Under the pieces are notes generated by a model. The model did not search any database. It was not told the origin of the DNA and was given only the letters and a program-made list of their open reading frames with translations. 64,000 nt of DNA. Source: Ambrosia x helenae (lineage: Eukaryota > Streptophyta > Magnoliopsida > Asterales > Asteraceae). Below, piece by piece: positions 56,101-64,000 of this stretch. Numbering within the stretch: position 1 is the stretch's first letter; each line of letters begins with the position of its first letter. A program made the translations under genes and the position numbers. The stretch spans positions 13,651,994-13,715,993 of the forward strand of contig CM061223.1 of the NCBI GenBank assembly GCA_030844895.1. Reading direction: 5' to 3'.

Positions 56101-56557
56101 ACATTCTGATTTTGACATAGAAGAGAAGCCTCTGCTCACACAATTTAGGGATCCTTCCACCTTTGCATATCAAATCCAGAAGACCATCACAGACAAACTG
56201 CACACCAAGGTAGTAACTGAACATCACTTGCCAACATTTCAGATACCTAATGTGATGGAACAACAGCAGGGAAGTGAATCCCACCTGAGAGTCACTGAAG
56301 TTGAAAACATTCAACACTCAGGAGAAACCCAGGGTACCACCATGGTTCCCTACACTGCAGACTTTGACAAGTCTAAAGTACTAGTCATCAGATGGTCCTT
56401 TACTGATAACAACATAGTACTTGTGACAAGAAGATATCAAACAAGCAGGGAATATAGGTCGATGAATGAACTGAAGAAACTATCAACCAAAGACCTGCTT
56501 ACAATCCAACACTTGGAACCAAGAAAAGGGTCTCTTACTGATGATCAACTAAACTAG
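53174..56557 (+). CDS. SIRE-type env-like third ORF
   Basis: 1127 codons from ATG 53174, no stop or frameshift. The N-terminal 1-230 is a folded-looking domain (YLEKQEGWSQYDEII, FWANAETVMVDDEVI, KLLFHYIIMCLS). 250-600 is Pro/Ser/Thr-rich and acidic. Coiled-coil-prone helices lie at about 575-625 and 780-925 (EERDDLDLSHEEKLQAYEAEL and KRHQLMSYIMKN). It holds the position of the envelope-like ORF of SIRE elements. I see no signal peptide and no convincing membrane span, so an envelope role is doubtful. It could be made from a subgenomic or spliced RNA. Confidence 0.8.
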   Translation: MALVLKQGHNLRAYLEKQEGWSQYDEIIALVVKSQYFTALTIDPPIHPETLNEFWANAETVMVDDEVISLNSTIKGRQMAITPAILSTRLGLNDVNAPEKFDNSAIHLTMTECGYQGTLSQATIFKKYFEPKYKLLFHYIIMCLSPKTGSYDQMPSTFQPIFHSIVNETNFRASKLFFNELVLHHNNNKKKFLLYPRFIMQCIISELGNEVLVGKIEILKPLTSQAYSRNNKQATWPEDDQGEQAPVPMEPSSSKPTPPKAKKPKITKQKPTKPKRNAVQEVEMPEQTTVQSALLKDVTETSSQSHPSQTPPRAPITILFKRKRLKKNIPIDSSFETAEPIAQTSEPDIEIAKLLSGLKEKVPSTHVSPHQPHQTGDIDSDSDMDVDTHSPNQRDEDEPGSLSPNLETFGTFEAATTHLPPSGGPEDRSKIAKTSTVATTDEGFMPEVGNPLNQEQEVHETTELGSAHDVTDTVLIEDVIRDSDDSIDLDDVSKHKTTELTAISEGPAPGVSRLKKLVTPSQVKAHSIHDSPRVASPVQQGDQPKTHPSLQLPTQFPGQSSIDLNQLCSPDGPLYHMMNTLIKNHIQTYTADLELSMKNQFGVVQTKMNDLSNKIDHNSKQIAHLQGHFSQASTSKGDKAKKGEKIKVPMDTLEARRKARVAILARDQKDQARKEKLAKQFGVSIQEIEDAEKADESQGHNKETSDGQSSDEESESTEDNPSVVDKPSEVVKPSEVNTSKTQTADPSRSTAPIQPTSAPIRPTTTVTTMTVLKPSPISQSAELLEKSLVAAQKKAREDLIWKNPEERDDLDLSHEEKLQAYEAELQRQASLDEIAEQDKRHQLMSYIMKNSKVKAHTLKRLSVEELTRRAQLIAYKLATSKDTKAKRAQMIEELVANGYGSKASVSKWKEERLVDTYRKYKAARAANPEKFQTAEASTSVVRTSGVQRRPATQRKKSEEKVKTDFRMVLLEGNIVVHSDFDIEEKPLLTQFRDPSTFAYQIQKTITDKLHTKVVTEHHLPTFQIPNVMEQQQGSESHLRVTEVENIQHSGETQGTTMVPYTADFDKSKVLVIRWSFTDNNIVLVTRRYQTSREYRSMNELKKLSTKDLLTIQHLEPRKGSLTDDQLN

Positions 56558-56658
56558 CTCAAGAATTCCATGTTCAAAGGAATATGGAAAATTGTGAAGG
56601 ACAGAAATGAACAATAAGGAATTAGTAAGGTTTTGGCTTCATCAATCCAGGGGGAGAT
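56558..56658 (+). other. SIRE-type 3' end with polypurine tract
   Basis: CCAGGGGGAGAT (56647-56658) directly precedes the right LTR; the purine run is the PPT. Confidence 0.8.
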
Positions 56659-57096
56659 TGTTAGGACAAAAAGGATTGGTGAAACCACTTTTTCAAACCT
56701 TAGTCTAATTCACTTTCTGTCAAAATACTCTAAGTATGGAACTGCTGAAGACAAAGAATCAAACTGCTGAAGAAGAGATTCAGAAGTGCTGAAGAAGAAG
56801 TCATCAGAAGTTCTGAAGTTCAAACCAGACACTTCTACTAAAGAACTACTGAAGACAAACTACTCATCAGTAGTTTGTCATTCATCAGTACTTGAAGAAG
56901 ATCTTTTCCACCGCCTTTGTATATCAGTAGTTTAATACTTTAGTATTTCTTTTTGCTTTATGTACAAGTTCCAAGACTGCAACTTGTTGCAACTTGTTTC
57001 TGAACTTGCTTTTTGGCAAGGTTCATGTATTTGTAAAGTCTATAAATAGAAGGATTCATCCTTCTGTTTTACACATTGATTTTAATACAAGAAATC
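56659..57096 (+). repeat. SIRE-type 3' LTR, truncated by insertion
   Basis: 438 bp matching 45909-46346. Interrupted after GAAATC, where LARD-2 begins. Confidence 0.92.
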
Positions 57097-57312
57097 TGTG
57101 ACACCCCAACCGATGGCGGAAACATCGAGGTGTCACGTAGTGACGATTGTTCAATAGCTCATGGACTAAAAGTGTAAATTTCGATACATTGATTAAATAG
57201 TTTATTACATTCAAATGTAATACAACGATTCTAAATGCCAACTAATCTGAATTACAATGAATCAAAATCTAAATATAAATCCGAAAGCTTAAAGGATGCA
57301 TCTCAAAATAAC

Positions 57313-57751
57313 CTGAAACATGTACAAAATAATTTGGTCAATACAAAAATTGTATTGGTGAGCATACCCTGTTTGTATACATATAGTAGAAAAGTGTTTC
57401 GCAATTCATGTGTTGTATACTGTTTGCAATTATGTAATAAGTAATATCCGTTCAAAACCAAACCTGAGAATAATGACTAACACATGACTAACCAACTGAA
57501 TAATGAATTAACAAGACAATGACCAAGATTCTCTCAACAGAGTCTCAAGGGGGTATACCATAGTACTATTCATTGAAAAGCTAGGCCGCCCAGCGGTTAA
57601 TGATTTTGACAAGTCATAGACACACCAATTAACATAAAGCAAACACACATGAGAATTGCATTAAGTATAAGAAATTGAAACTTGATTAATATATAGGTAC
57701 ATGAGTCACCCCAAAGTAGTAAAACAGTAAAAAGGGGAAAGATATACTCAC
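57313..57751 (-). other. Candidate intron within LARD-2 LTR
   Basis: Minus-strand donor GTGAGTATATC and acceptor ACATGTTTCAG, 439 bp. Same arrangement as the solo LTR; the repeated LTR at 62424-62862 also has it. Confidence 0.5.
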
Positions 57752-58798
57752 AGTTAGCGAAAGCGAGCAAAATCCAACTTAAGCGGTCGTGAGCTAAGTA
57801 ATGGGAATTCCGAGGAATTCAACCTATAATGTGTAAGCATACTAATAAGGAAATGTCTAAAAAGTCTAAGGTAACTAGGGTCTAAGGCATTAGGGTCCGC
57901 TAAGTCGATTTGGGAAATTAGAGTTTTATGATAAATTATGTTAATGTAAAAGTTGTATGTCAAAAATAATATATATCAAAGTTTGTAAATGTGGTTTAGG
58001 TAATATAATTATTACCATTTGAATTTTTAGATGTAAATATATTTGAATAATTAAGGCAAAATCATTTAGTTAATTACTTTAACTAATTTTTGTAAATAAA
58101 TACGATAATCATAAATATTGAAATAAATAATGACGAATTATACAAAGATCCGACAAATAATAATTAAGACTTTCCAACCTAAGAACATTTCTATTTTATA
58201 AGAAAAATATTTATAAAATAGATATTAATTAGTATAAATAAATAAATAAATAACTATGTCTAATTAAACATAAATAAGACTAATAATTCAAGACATGATC
58301 CAAAAATGCTATTTTTATAGAAAATGAGTACTTTCTGATGTAAAGTAATGAAAATAATTTTCCCATAATTTTTATAAACTTATTTATATTTAAAACTGAT
58401 TAAATGAGATTAAATCATGTTTAAATGATTAAAATAAGAAAATTAATAAAAATAAGTGTTTTCTGGTCCAATAATTTTTATTTTAGTTCATGATGATTAG
58501 AAATAATTTATGACAAATTTTGAGATAAAAACCATCAAGAATGAATTTTTTATCAATTAAATATGATTAAAACAAATTAAATAATAAAAATTATGAAAAT
58601 AAACTATTTTCTAGAAATAAAAATTATGACAATTTTCTATGAGGTGTCAAGAAGCTACTCCTAAATTTTTATAATTTTTGGAGCAAAAATGAATTTATTA
58701 TGAATATTTTGAGTTTAAATGAATTTTTAATTGATTAAAATGAAGAATTAAGAAAGGACATATAAAAAGAAACAAAAATCAGGAAAACTGAGGTGTGT

Positions 58799-58855
58799 GG
58801 GTTTCGAACCTCTGACCTTTGCTTTGGAATGCATGTGTCCTTACCACTAGACCAG
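58799..58855 (-). other. tRNA-like Pol III A and B boxes in LARD-2 LTR
   Basis: TGGTCTAGTGG (A box, 58854-58844) and GGTTCGAAACC (B box, 58810-58800), about 33 nt apart. Acceptor and T stems are poor. The other LTR has the same at about 63910-63966, with one substitution. Confidence 0.55.
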
Positions 58856-61747
58856 ATTCAGTTTGTTTGTTATTATTCTAACCAAAAATCCTTTTAACTA
58901 GTATCATAAGTTCATCTTCTTCCCCAATTCAACCATCCAAGAACCCTAACCCTAGCTCAAATCAATAAACTTGAACAACACCCGAATAATAATCTGTTTT
59001 AGAGGGCTTTTGATCAGAATAAGACGAGGAATAAAACGGCATCAAGAAAAAAAGACTTACAATCGCGTTTTAATGTTCGTATCTCGTTGTGCAGGTCCGA
59101 ACGCATAACTACAAATTAAGAGGCTTCCTGGACTTGTTTTGAGTGGTTTATTTGTGGGTTTGAAAGGTTTAAACGTGCAGCAATGATTGGTAACATCAAT
59201 TTGTAGTGATAAATAAGAAAAATTGGCGTTTGAACTCGAACCTTAATGGTCCGATCGGTTACGCTTTTAAAGGGCTATTATAGGTTTTTAATCATAGAAA
59301 TTGATTGCAAAAGATGGAGAAACGCTCGAAAACCATAAGGACGAAGTAAAGGACATTTAATCTAGTTTATAGGGCTCGCCGGAGGGCCGGTACCGTTGCC
59401 GGATCCGGCAACCAATTGATCGGAAAAAAAAAAAGAAGCGGGTCTTCTTTTTTGTTCAAATCCTAGTTTGCCAACTTGGCAAAAATGGTCCCCCAAGTTA
59501 TAAATGGTTAGAATTTATTAAAGGTTGGTTAGATTTCCTATATAAAATTTAACTTGGTTAGCTTATTTAACTTAAAAGTTTTTAAAACTTAAATTCTCTA
59601 CAAAACCCATTGCGTAGACGATTCAAGATACGTGTTTAAATAAAACTTATACTCGATCCAAAACGAAAATAAATGATAAAATTTTAGTTTACTCTAAAAT
59701 AAATCTTGAAAGCGACGAAATTTATAGGGGTTATAATAGAAATATGTGAAGGGCTAATGTTGTAGATTTGACGAAAAACGAGGGTGACGGTTGTCACAGT
59801 CTCCCCTTCTTTAGAAAATTTCGTCTCGAAATTTCTTTCAAGTGGAGGTTTCTATGAACAAAAGGCGTTGTAAAAGTTTAGCTTGATTTTCTTTAAGAAA
59901 AAATTTCATTATTTATGATTCGACAAAATTTAAAATAGTTGTCTAATATCTAAAGTAAAAGTTTCAAATTCTTTCGACAGTTAATCCAAAGTTAGAAAGT
60001 TGAGAGTTTAAATGAGAAAAGCTTTGGGGATGTGTAACTGGTGAGTACAGAGGCACTGATGAAACAGTCTCCTCTACTTTAGAAAGGTTTCTGACTGGAC
60101 GTTATTGGAGTATGCAACGAGAATCAAATAAACGAGGGTGTAAGAGTGTACAAGGTTTGTGTTCTCTGTGTGGATGGTCAAGAGAAAGACTCTAAGAAGA
60201 TGAATTGAAACTCGTGTAAGAACGTTTTTATCGAAAATGCCAGCTATAAGTCAACTATCTAATGAAGAGGTAGTAATGGGTAACGGGTCGGTTCTTGGTT
60301 AGACTCCTAGTCCATTCCCGCAGCATCGTTTATGCTTATATATAGGGTGTACCGCAGCTGACCCACCACACTCCCGATACTTTGGATTCGTACTGATTGT
60401 CTACCAACAGCCTGATTAGAATTACACACCACCCTCATGTACCTGTAAGCCCATGATTGCGTTCCGGACCGTAATCATCGATTTACCTTACACTAGGGTG
60501 TTATGCTTTTCCATAACCCTATCCTAAGTAATACTAGAAATAAATGCGTGCAATCTGAATGTAATAGCCACTGTAATGAAATAATGTTCAATCATGACAT
60601 GGTTAGAGGTCCTTCCCTTTCGGGTTTACCCTTTAACCGTAATGAGAGTAACGTGTAAGTAATAGACATGGTTAGAGGTTCTTCCCTTTCGGGTTCACCC
60701 TTAACCGGTAACTTCTGTTCACATTGTTGGCCTCTAAACACCCATGTTGATAACCCTGAGGTTTACACCGTTCCCCTCGGATTGAAGAAATACTCTAATC
60801 CGAGTCGTACATGGGCACCGACTTAGATCTCATACGAGTTATCAACTAGTATGTTCGTTGACCATGATGATGAACAAAATAATGTAAAGTATAACAGGGT
60901 TTTGCTCAAAACAAGAAAGAAAATATGCATGCCAATATGCGTTCAAGTAAGTATATAAGTATAGCATAAAATTCCGACTGAAAGAATAGTATAACATAAA
61001 TCGAGTAAATCTCACAATTGCATAAAATGAAAGTAAACGAGTTGAATTAATGCAAATAGTCAATGTGAAAATAATCACAAATAACGTGTTAGAAATAACT
61101 ATGAATAAAAATGGTGCAATAATAAAATAATGAAATTTACGGCAAATGAATGTGCACGGAACGGGTGTATAGCCTACTGGCATGTGAGTTAAAATCTTGT
61201 AATTTAACATATATGCGTTATACTATTTTAGCAACATTCTGATAAAAAAATATGTCCATTGTGTTGTTAAACCAAAAGTTTTGCAACTGAAAGAGTGTAA
61301 GTGTAAAAGGTAAATTTTCACAGTTTACTCGACTTTGTGATATTGTTGAAAGAATAGTAGTGATGCATGAGAATAAATTTTTAGAAATCGAAGTGTGTTT
61401 TGGATTCAAAACATGTTTATTTGCAACATCTTCATAAATACACATTTTCATGTGTTTACGAGAAGTCGAGTTTGAAAAAAAAAATTATAAGACTTATTAT
61501 TAGTTGCAAGTTTCTTTCGAAAACATATATTGGTTACGTCATATGAAAACAAAAGATTTACATTTGGTCTTTTTAAAATATGCAATACAAGTTTGTAAAA
61601 TGTAAAATGAAACCATTTCATGAAGTATGTGTAAATCGAATGTGTTTTAAAAGACCAAGATTTAAAATGACGTGACTGATAAGATTAACGTATGTAATAG
61701 ATTACTAATATTTAAGAAAATTCATAATCCACGAGATGTAGAAATAG

Positions 61748-61994
61748 ATCCTTGAGATGTGGATTTCACTCCTAACTCAAAGATGTATTTCAAAATTGAA
61801 AACGATTGTGGAATGAAACCAATCAATAAGTTAAGGATATCACTCCCAGCTTAGTGGTTAAGTTTCTTTTTGAAGGAAATACTCTTTGAGGTGTGGATGT
61901 CACTCCTATCTCAAAGGCATATTCCTAAGATAAATAGCATATAGAGGAGTAAAACTAATCACCAAGGTATGGATACCACCCCTAACTTGATGAT
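61748..61994 (-). repeat. Four stem-loop repeats, ~70-nt period
   Basis: In element sense the hairpins are 61994-61958 (ATCATCAAG/CTTGGTGAT), 61916-61884 (CTTTGAG/CTCAAAG), 61859-61821 (imperfect AACCACTAAG/CTTATTGATT) and 61784-61748 (ATCTTTGAG/CTCAAGGAT). All keep a TAGGAGTGA-like loop followed by (A/C)ATCCACA or similar. Confidence 0.75.
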
Positions 61995-62192
61995 ATCGTT
62001 TCGTTTGTGAAATACGAGCGTCTTCTTCGCCAAGCAAAATATCGAAAGAATAACGAGGAATAATCATAACGAAAATATCTTGAAAGAAAATATAAGAAAC
62101 GAGAGAAGTATACACGAGAGGGCTCGTGAAAGTAAGCTTAGTTATAGACTAGGCTAAAAAGCATTCTAATAACCTAATTCCCTATAACCATG

Positions 62193-62204
62193 GCTCTGAT
62201 ACCA
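62193..62204 (-). other. LARD-2 primer-binding site
   Basis: Minus strand TGGTATCAGAGC, three bases from the 5' LTR. Confidence 0.9.
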
Positions 62205-62207
62205 ATC

Positions 62208-64000
62208 TGTGACACCCCAACCGATGGCGGAAACATCGAGGTGTCACGTAGTGACGATTGTTCAATAGCTCATGGACTAAAAGTGTAAATTTCGATACAT
62301 TGATTAAATAGTTTATTACATTCAAATGTAATACAACGATTCTAAATGCCAACTAATCTGAATTACAATGAATCAAAATCTAAATATAAATCCGAAAGCT
62401 TAAAGGATGCATCTCAAAATAACCTGAAACATGTACAAAATAATTTGGTCAATACAAAAATTGTATTGGTGAGCATACCCTGTTTGTATACATATAGTAG
62501 AAAAGTGTTTCGCAATTCATGTGTTGTATACTGTTTGCAATTATGTAATAAGTAATATCCGTTCAAAACCAAACCTGAGAATAATGACTAACACATGACT
62601 AACCAACTGAATAATGAATTAACAAGACAATGACCAAGATTCTCTCAACAGAGTCTCAAGGGGGTATACCATAGTACTATTCATTGAAAAGCTAGGCCGC
62701 CCAGCGGTTAATGATTTTGACAAGTCATAGACACACCAATTAACATAAAGCAAACACACATGAGAATTGCATTAAGTATAAGAAATTGAAACTTGATTAA
62801 TATATAGGTACATGAGTCACCCCAAAGTAGTAAAACAGTAAAAAGGGGAAAGATATACTCACAGTTAGCGAAAGCGAGCAAAATCCAACTTAAGCGGTCG
62901 TGAGCTAAGTAATGGGAATTCCGAGGAATTCAACCTATAATGTGTAAGCATACTAATAAGGAAATGTCTAAAAAGTCTAAGGTAACTAGGGTCTAAGGCA
63001 TTAGGGTCCGCTAAGTCGATTTGGGAAATTAGAGTTTTATGATAAATTATGTTAATGTAAAAGTTGTATGTCAAAAATAATATATATCAAAGTTTGTAAA
63101 TGTGGTTTAGGTAATATAATTATTACCATTTGAATTTTTAGATGTAAATATATTTGAATAATTAAGGCAAAATCATTTAGTTAATTACTTTAACTAATTT
63201 TTGTAAATAAATACGATAATCATAAATATTGAAATAAATAATGACGAATTATACAAAGATCCGACAAATAATAATTAAGACTTTCCAACCTAAGAACATT
63301 TCTATTTTATAAGAAAAATATTTATAAAATAGATATTAATTAGTATAAATAAATAAATAAATAACTATGTCTAATTAAACATAAATAAGACTAATAATTC
63401 AAGACATGATCCAAAAATGCTATTTTTATAGAAAATGAGTACTTTCTGATGTAAAGTAATGAAAATAATTTTCCCATAATTTTTATAAACTTATTTATAT
63501 TTAAAACTGATTAAATGAGATTAAATCATGTTTAAATGATTAAAATAAGAAAATTAATAAAAATAAGTGTTTTCTGGTCCAATAATTTTTGTTTTAGTTC
63601 ATGATGATTAGAAATAATTTATGACAAATTTTGAGATAAAAACCATCAAGAATGAATTTTTTATCAATTAAATATGATTAAAACAAATTAAATAATAAAA
63701 ATTATGAAAATAAACTATTTTCTAGAAATAAAAATTATGACAATTTTCTATGAGGTGTCAAGAAGCTACTCCTAAATTTTTATAATTTTTGGAGCAAAAA
63801 TGAATTTATTATGAATATTTTGAGTTTAAATGAATTTTTAATTGATTAAAATGAAGAATTAAGAAAGGACATATAAACAGAAACAAAAATCAGGAAAACT
63901 GAGGTGTGTGGGTTTCGAACCCCTGACCTTTGCTTTGGAATGCATGTGTCCTTACCACTAGACCAGATTCAGTTTGTTTGTTATTATTCTAACCAAAAAT
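62208..64000 (-). repeat. LARD-2 5' LTR, cut by window end
   Basis: 1793 bp, direct repeat of 57097-58889 with three substitutions seen (near 63592, 63878 and 63920). Confidence 0.92.

Larger units (their letters stand above)
45909..57096 (+). mobile_element. SIRE-type Ty1/Copia retrotransposon with env-like ORF
   Basis: Left LTR 45909-46607 (TGTTAGG to CCAACA), PBS, gag, pol, a third large ORF, PPT and right LTR from 56659. The right LTR stops at 57096, where LARD-2 is inserted; its remainder lies beyond the window. The extra ORF downstream of RNase H identifies the SIRE/Maximus lineage. The shared 438 bp of the LTRs differ by four substitutions by eye (about 0.9%), so the insertion is young. 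Pol has one frameshift. Confidence 0.93.
57097..59798 (-). repeat. LARD-2 3' LTR
   Basis: 2702 bp, TGTGACACC to GTTGTCACA. In sense it carries a tRNA-like segment (58855-58799) and a candidate intron (57751 to 57313). The 69-codon frames at 57235-57444 and 57754-57963 recur in both LTRs and are not genes. Confidence 0.92.
59799..62207 (-). other. LARD-2 internal region, non-coding
   Basis: PPT TAAAGAAGGGGAGAC at 59799-59813 (inverse), then the palindrome AAATTTCGTCTCGAAATTT (59816-59834). A direct repeat of about 65 bp (ACATGGTTAGAGGT(C/T)CTTCC...) occurs near 60598-60715. Stem-loop repeats are at 61748-61994 and the PBS at 62193-62204. No gag or pol motif. Confidence 0.75.
57097..64000 (-). 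mobile_element. LARD-2: young non-coding LTR retrotransposon (right end beyond window)
   Basis: LTR 57097-59798 and a second LTR from 62208 that runs off the window. Minus orientation: PBS GCTCTGATACCA (62193-62204) abuts the right LTR and the PPT abuts the left LTR. The internal region is only 2.4 kb and non-coding. Over the 1793 bp available the two LTRs differ at three positions by eye (about 0.17%), so insertion was very recent. It lies inside the SIRE 3' LTR. The family is also present at 29432-35083 (plus strand). Confidence 0.92.

Noticed and set aside
57235..57963. 69-codon frames repeated exactly at 62346-63074
   Set aside because: Identity comes from the near-identical young LTRs, not from selection on a protein.

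Overview
This is a nuclear segment of a flowering plant. It is about two-thirds AT and dominated by nested transposable elements. The one convincing host gene encodes a berberine-bridge-enzyme-like (BBE-like) flavoprotein. The element mix (Tekay-type chromovirus with about 2.6 kb LTRs, SIRE-type Copia with an env-like ORF, Helitrons, hAT and CACTA remnants) fits a repeat-rich eudicot, perhaps Asteraceae. That family assignment is inference, because nothing in the window is diagnostic.

Layout. 1-5025: two non-autonomous hAT-like elements, each closed by a perfect 8-bp target-site duplication (ATGTTCAC and ACTAATAG). The second carries a GC-rich 35-36 bp minisatellite. 5256: one CACTA-type terminus. 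5680-14481: complete non-coding LTR element ('LARD-1', minus strand, TSD GCAGG). 14513-25340: Tekay-type Gypsy element on the minus strand with an uninterrupted gag-pol once an 82-bp intron is removed, preceded by a second copy of its own leader end. 25634-29431: an inverted-repeat element inside (TA)n tracts, then a chain of related Helitrons. 29432-35083: old plus-strand copy of a second non-coding LTR family ('LARD-2'), its LTR interrupted by a solo LTR (TSD CTTTA). 36590-38157: minus-strand LTR fragment with a U3 repeat array. 38158-40839: a BBE fragment, a MULE-associated protein fragment and a retroelement ORF1-like pseudogene. 41508-43118: the BBE-like gene (minus strand). 45909-57096: SIRE-type Copia element with gag, pol (one frameshift) and an env-like ORF. 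Its right LTR is split by a very young LARD-2 element (57097 to beyond the window).

The LARDs have LTRs, PBS and PPT but no coding capacity, so they must be mobilised in trans. LARD-1, LARD-2 and the Tekay element share a tRNA-Met-type PBS and a palindrome next to the PPT, so a Tekay-like element is the best candidate helper. The most interesting signal is an array of about 70-nt stem-loop repeats just downstream of the PBS in both LARD-2 copies. The stems change in a compensatory way while the loop is conserved, which suggests a selected RNA structure such as a packaging or dimerisation signal.
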